NCBI GenBank assembly: GCA_003021305.1
Contig: PXQN01000082.1
Span: 1-32,686 of the forward strand
Direction of reading: 5' to 3'
Length of the DNA stretch: 32,686 nt
From: Halobacteriales archaeon QH_10_67_22
Lineage (GTDB): Archaea > Halobacteriota > Halobacteria > Halobacteriales > Haloarculaceae
Both the position numbers and the translations under genes were made by a program. Each line of letters starts with the position of its first letter. Within the stretch, counting starts at the first letter, position 1. Below are positions 32,581 through 32,686 of this stretch, one piece after another. Below the pieces are notes generated by a model. It had not been told where the DNA came from, searched no databases, and was given only the letters and a program-made list of their open reading frames with translations.

Positions 32581-32686
32581 CCAGACGTTCCAGGATCTGC
32601 TCTATTGAAAATGGAAGAAGGCAGTGAGATCACTCCGTAATGAGTATGACGAAATGAGGTCGAGAAGGCGATTATGGGCGTCGCAC
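32581..32686 (-). promoter_or_regulatory. Upstream region of the integrase fragment
   Basis: The minus strand carries CCATTTTCAATAG (about 32602-32614), a TATA-like word centred about 28 bases before the ATG at 32580. The rest to the window edge contains short open frames that I do not recognise, possibly the end of another element gene. Confidence 0.3.

Noticed and set aside
32241-32640. Plus-strand frames of 128 and 73 residues near the right edge
   Set aside because: They are opposite to the integrase and membrane-protein remnants, which have recognisable motifs on the minus strand.

Overview
The window is haloarchaeal chromosome (class Halobacteria, a Haloarcula-like lineage is plausible but unproven). 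The evidence is high GC, very acidic proteins, a Tat-exported lipoprotein, TATA boxes about 28 bases before start codons in place of bacterial -35/-10 boxes, and archaeal housekeeping genes: a zinc-type adenylate kinase, a DUF106/EMC3-like membrane protein, an archaeal cytidylate kinase and a Cbf5/TruB pseudouridine synthase.

Left part (1-11292). A tyrosine integrase sits at the left edge. It is followed by an AT-rich intergenic stretch and a 976-residue fusion of an ammonium channel to a PAS-like domain and a chemoreceptor signalling domain. Next come a DMT permease with a nucleoside hydrolase, a 1-Cys peroxiredoxin, an acyl-CoA carboxylase carboxyltransferase with an extra N-terminal domain, a large secreted and C-terminally anchored surface protein, and a broken arylsulfotransferase-like gene.

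Middle part (11291-15664). Two near-identical ~105-base sequences with terminal inverted repeats (MITE-like) lie in opposite orientation around an MFS transporter, a haloarchaeal protein of unknown function and a DUF892 ferritin-like protein. The bracketed DNA looks lower in GC than its surroundings, so it is probably an acquired or mobile block. A D12-class adenine methylase and a small haloarchaeal protein follow.

Transport part (15838-27499). A complete five-gene dipeptide/oligopeptide-type ABC operon has three 4-base ATGA/TGATG-type overlaps and one 8-base overlap. The C-terminal portion of its binding protein appears to have been moved to the N terminus, a circular permutation. Two potassium-uptake sets follow: TrkH with a short UspA-like partner, divergent from a two-domain TrkA, then TrkH with a small membrane protein and a one-domain TrkA. 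Together they fit a salt-in lifestyle.

Right part (27656-32686). The housekeeping run adk, DUF106 gene, cmk and cbf5 ends at a tRNA-Pro(GGG). Beyond the tRNA lie two overlapping membrane-protein genes, a frameshifted small membrane-protein gene and an integrase cut off after its first catalytic motif. This is probably one edge of an integrated virus- or plasmid-like element at the tRNA; its other end is outside the window.

No rRNA or CRISPR array was seen. The observations most worth checking are the permuted binding protein, the ammonium channel-chemoreceptor fusion, the paired MITE-like elements and the decayed element beside tRNA-Pro.
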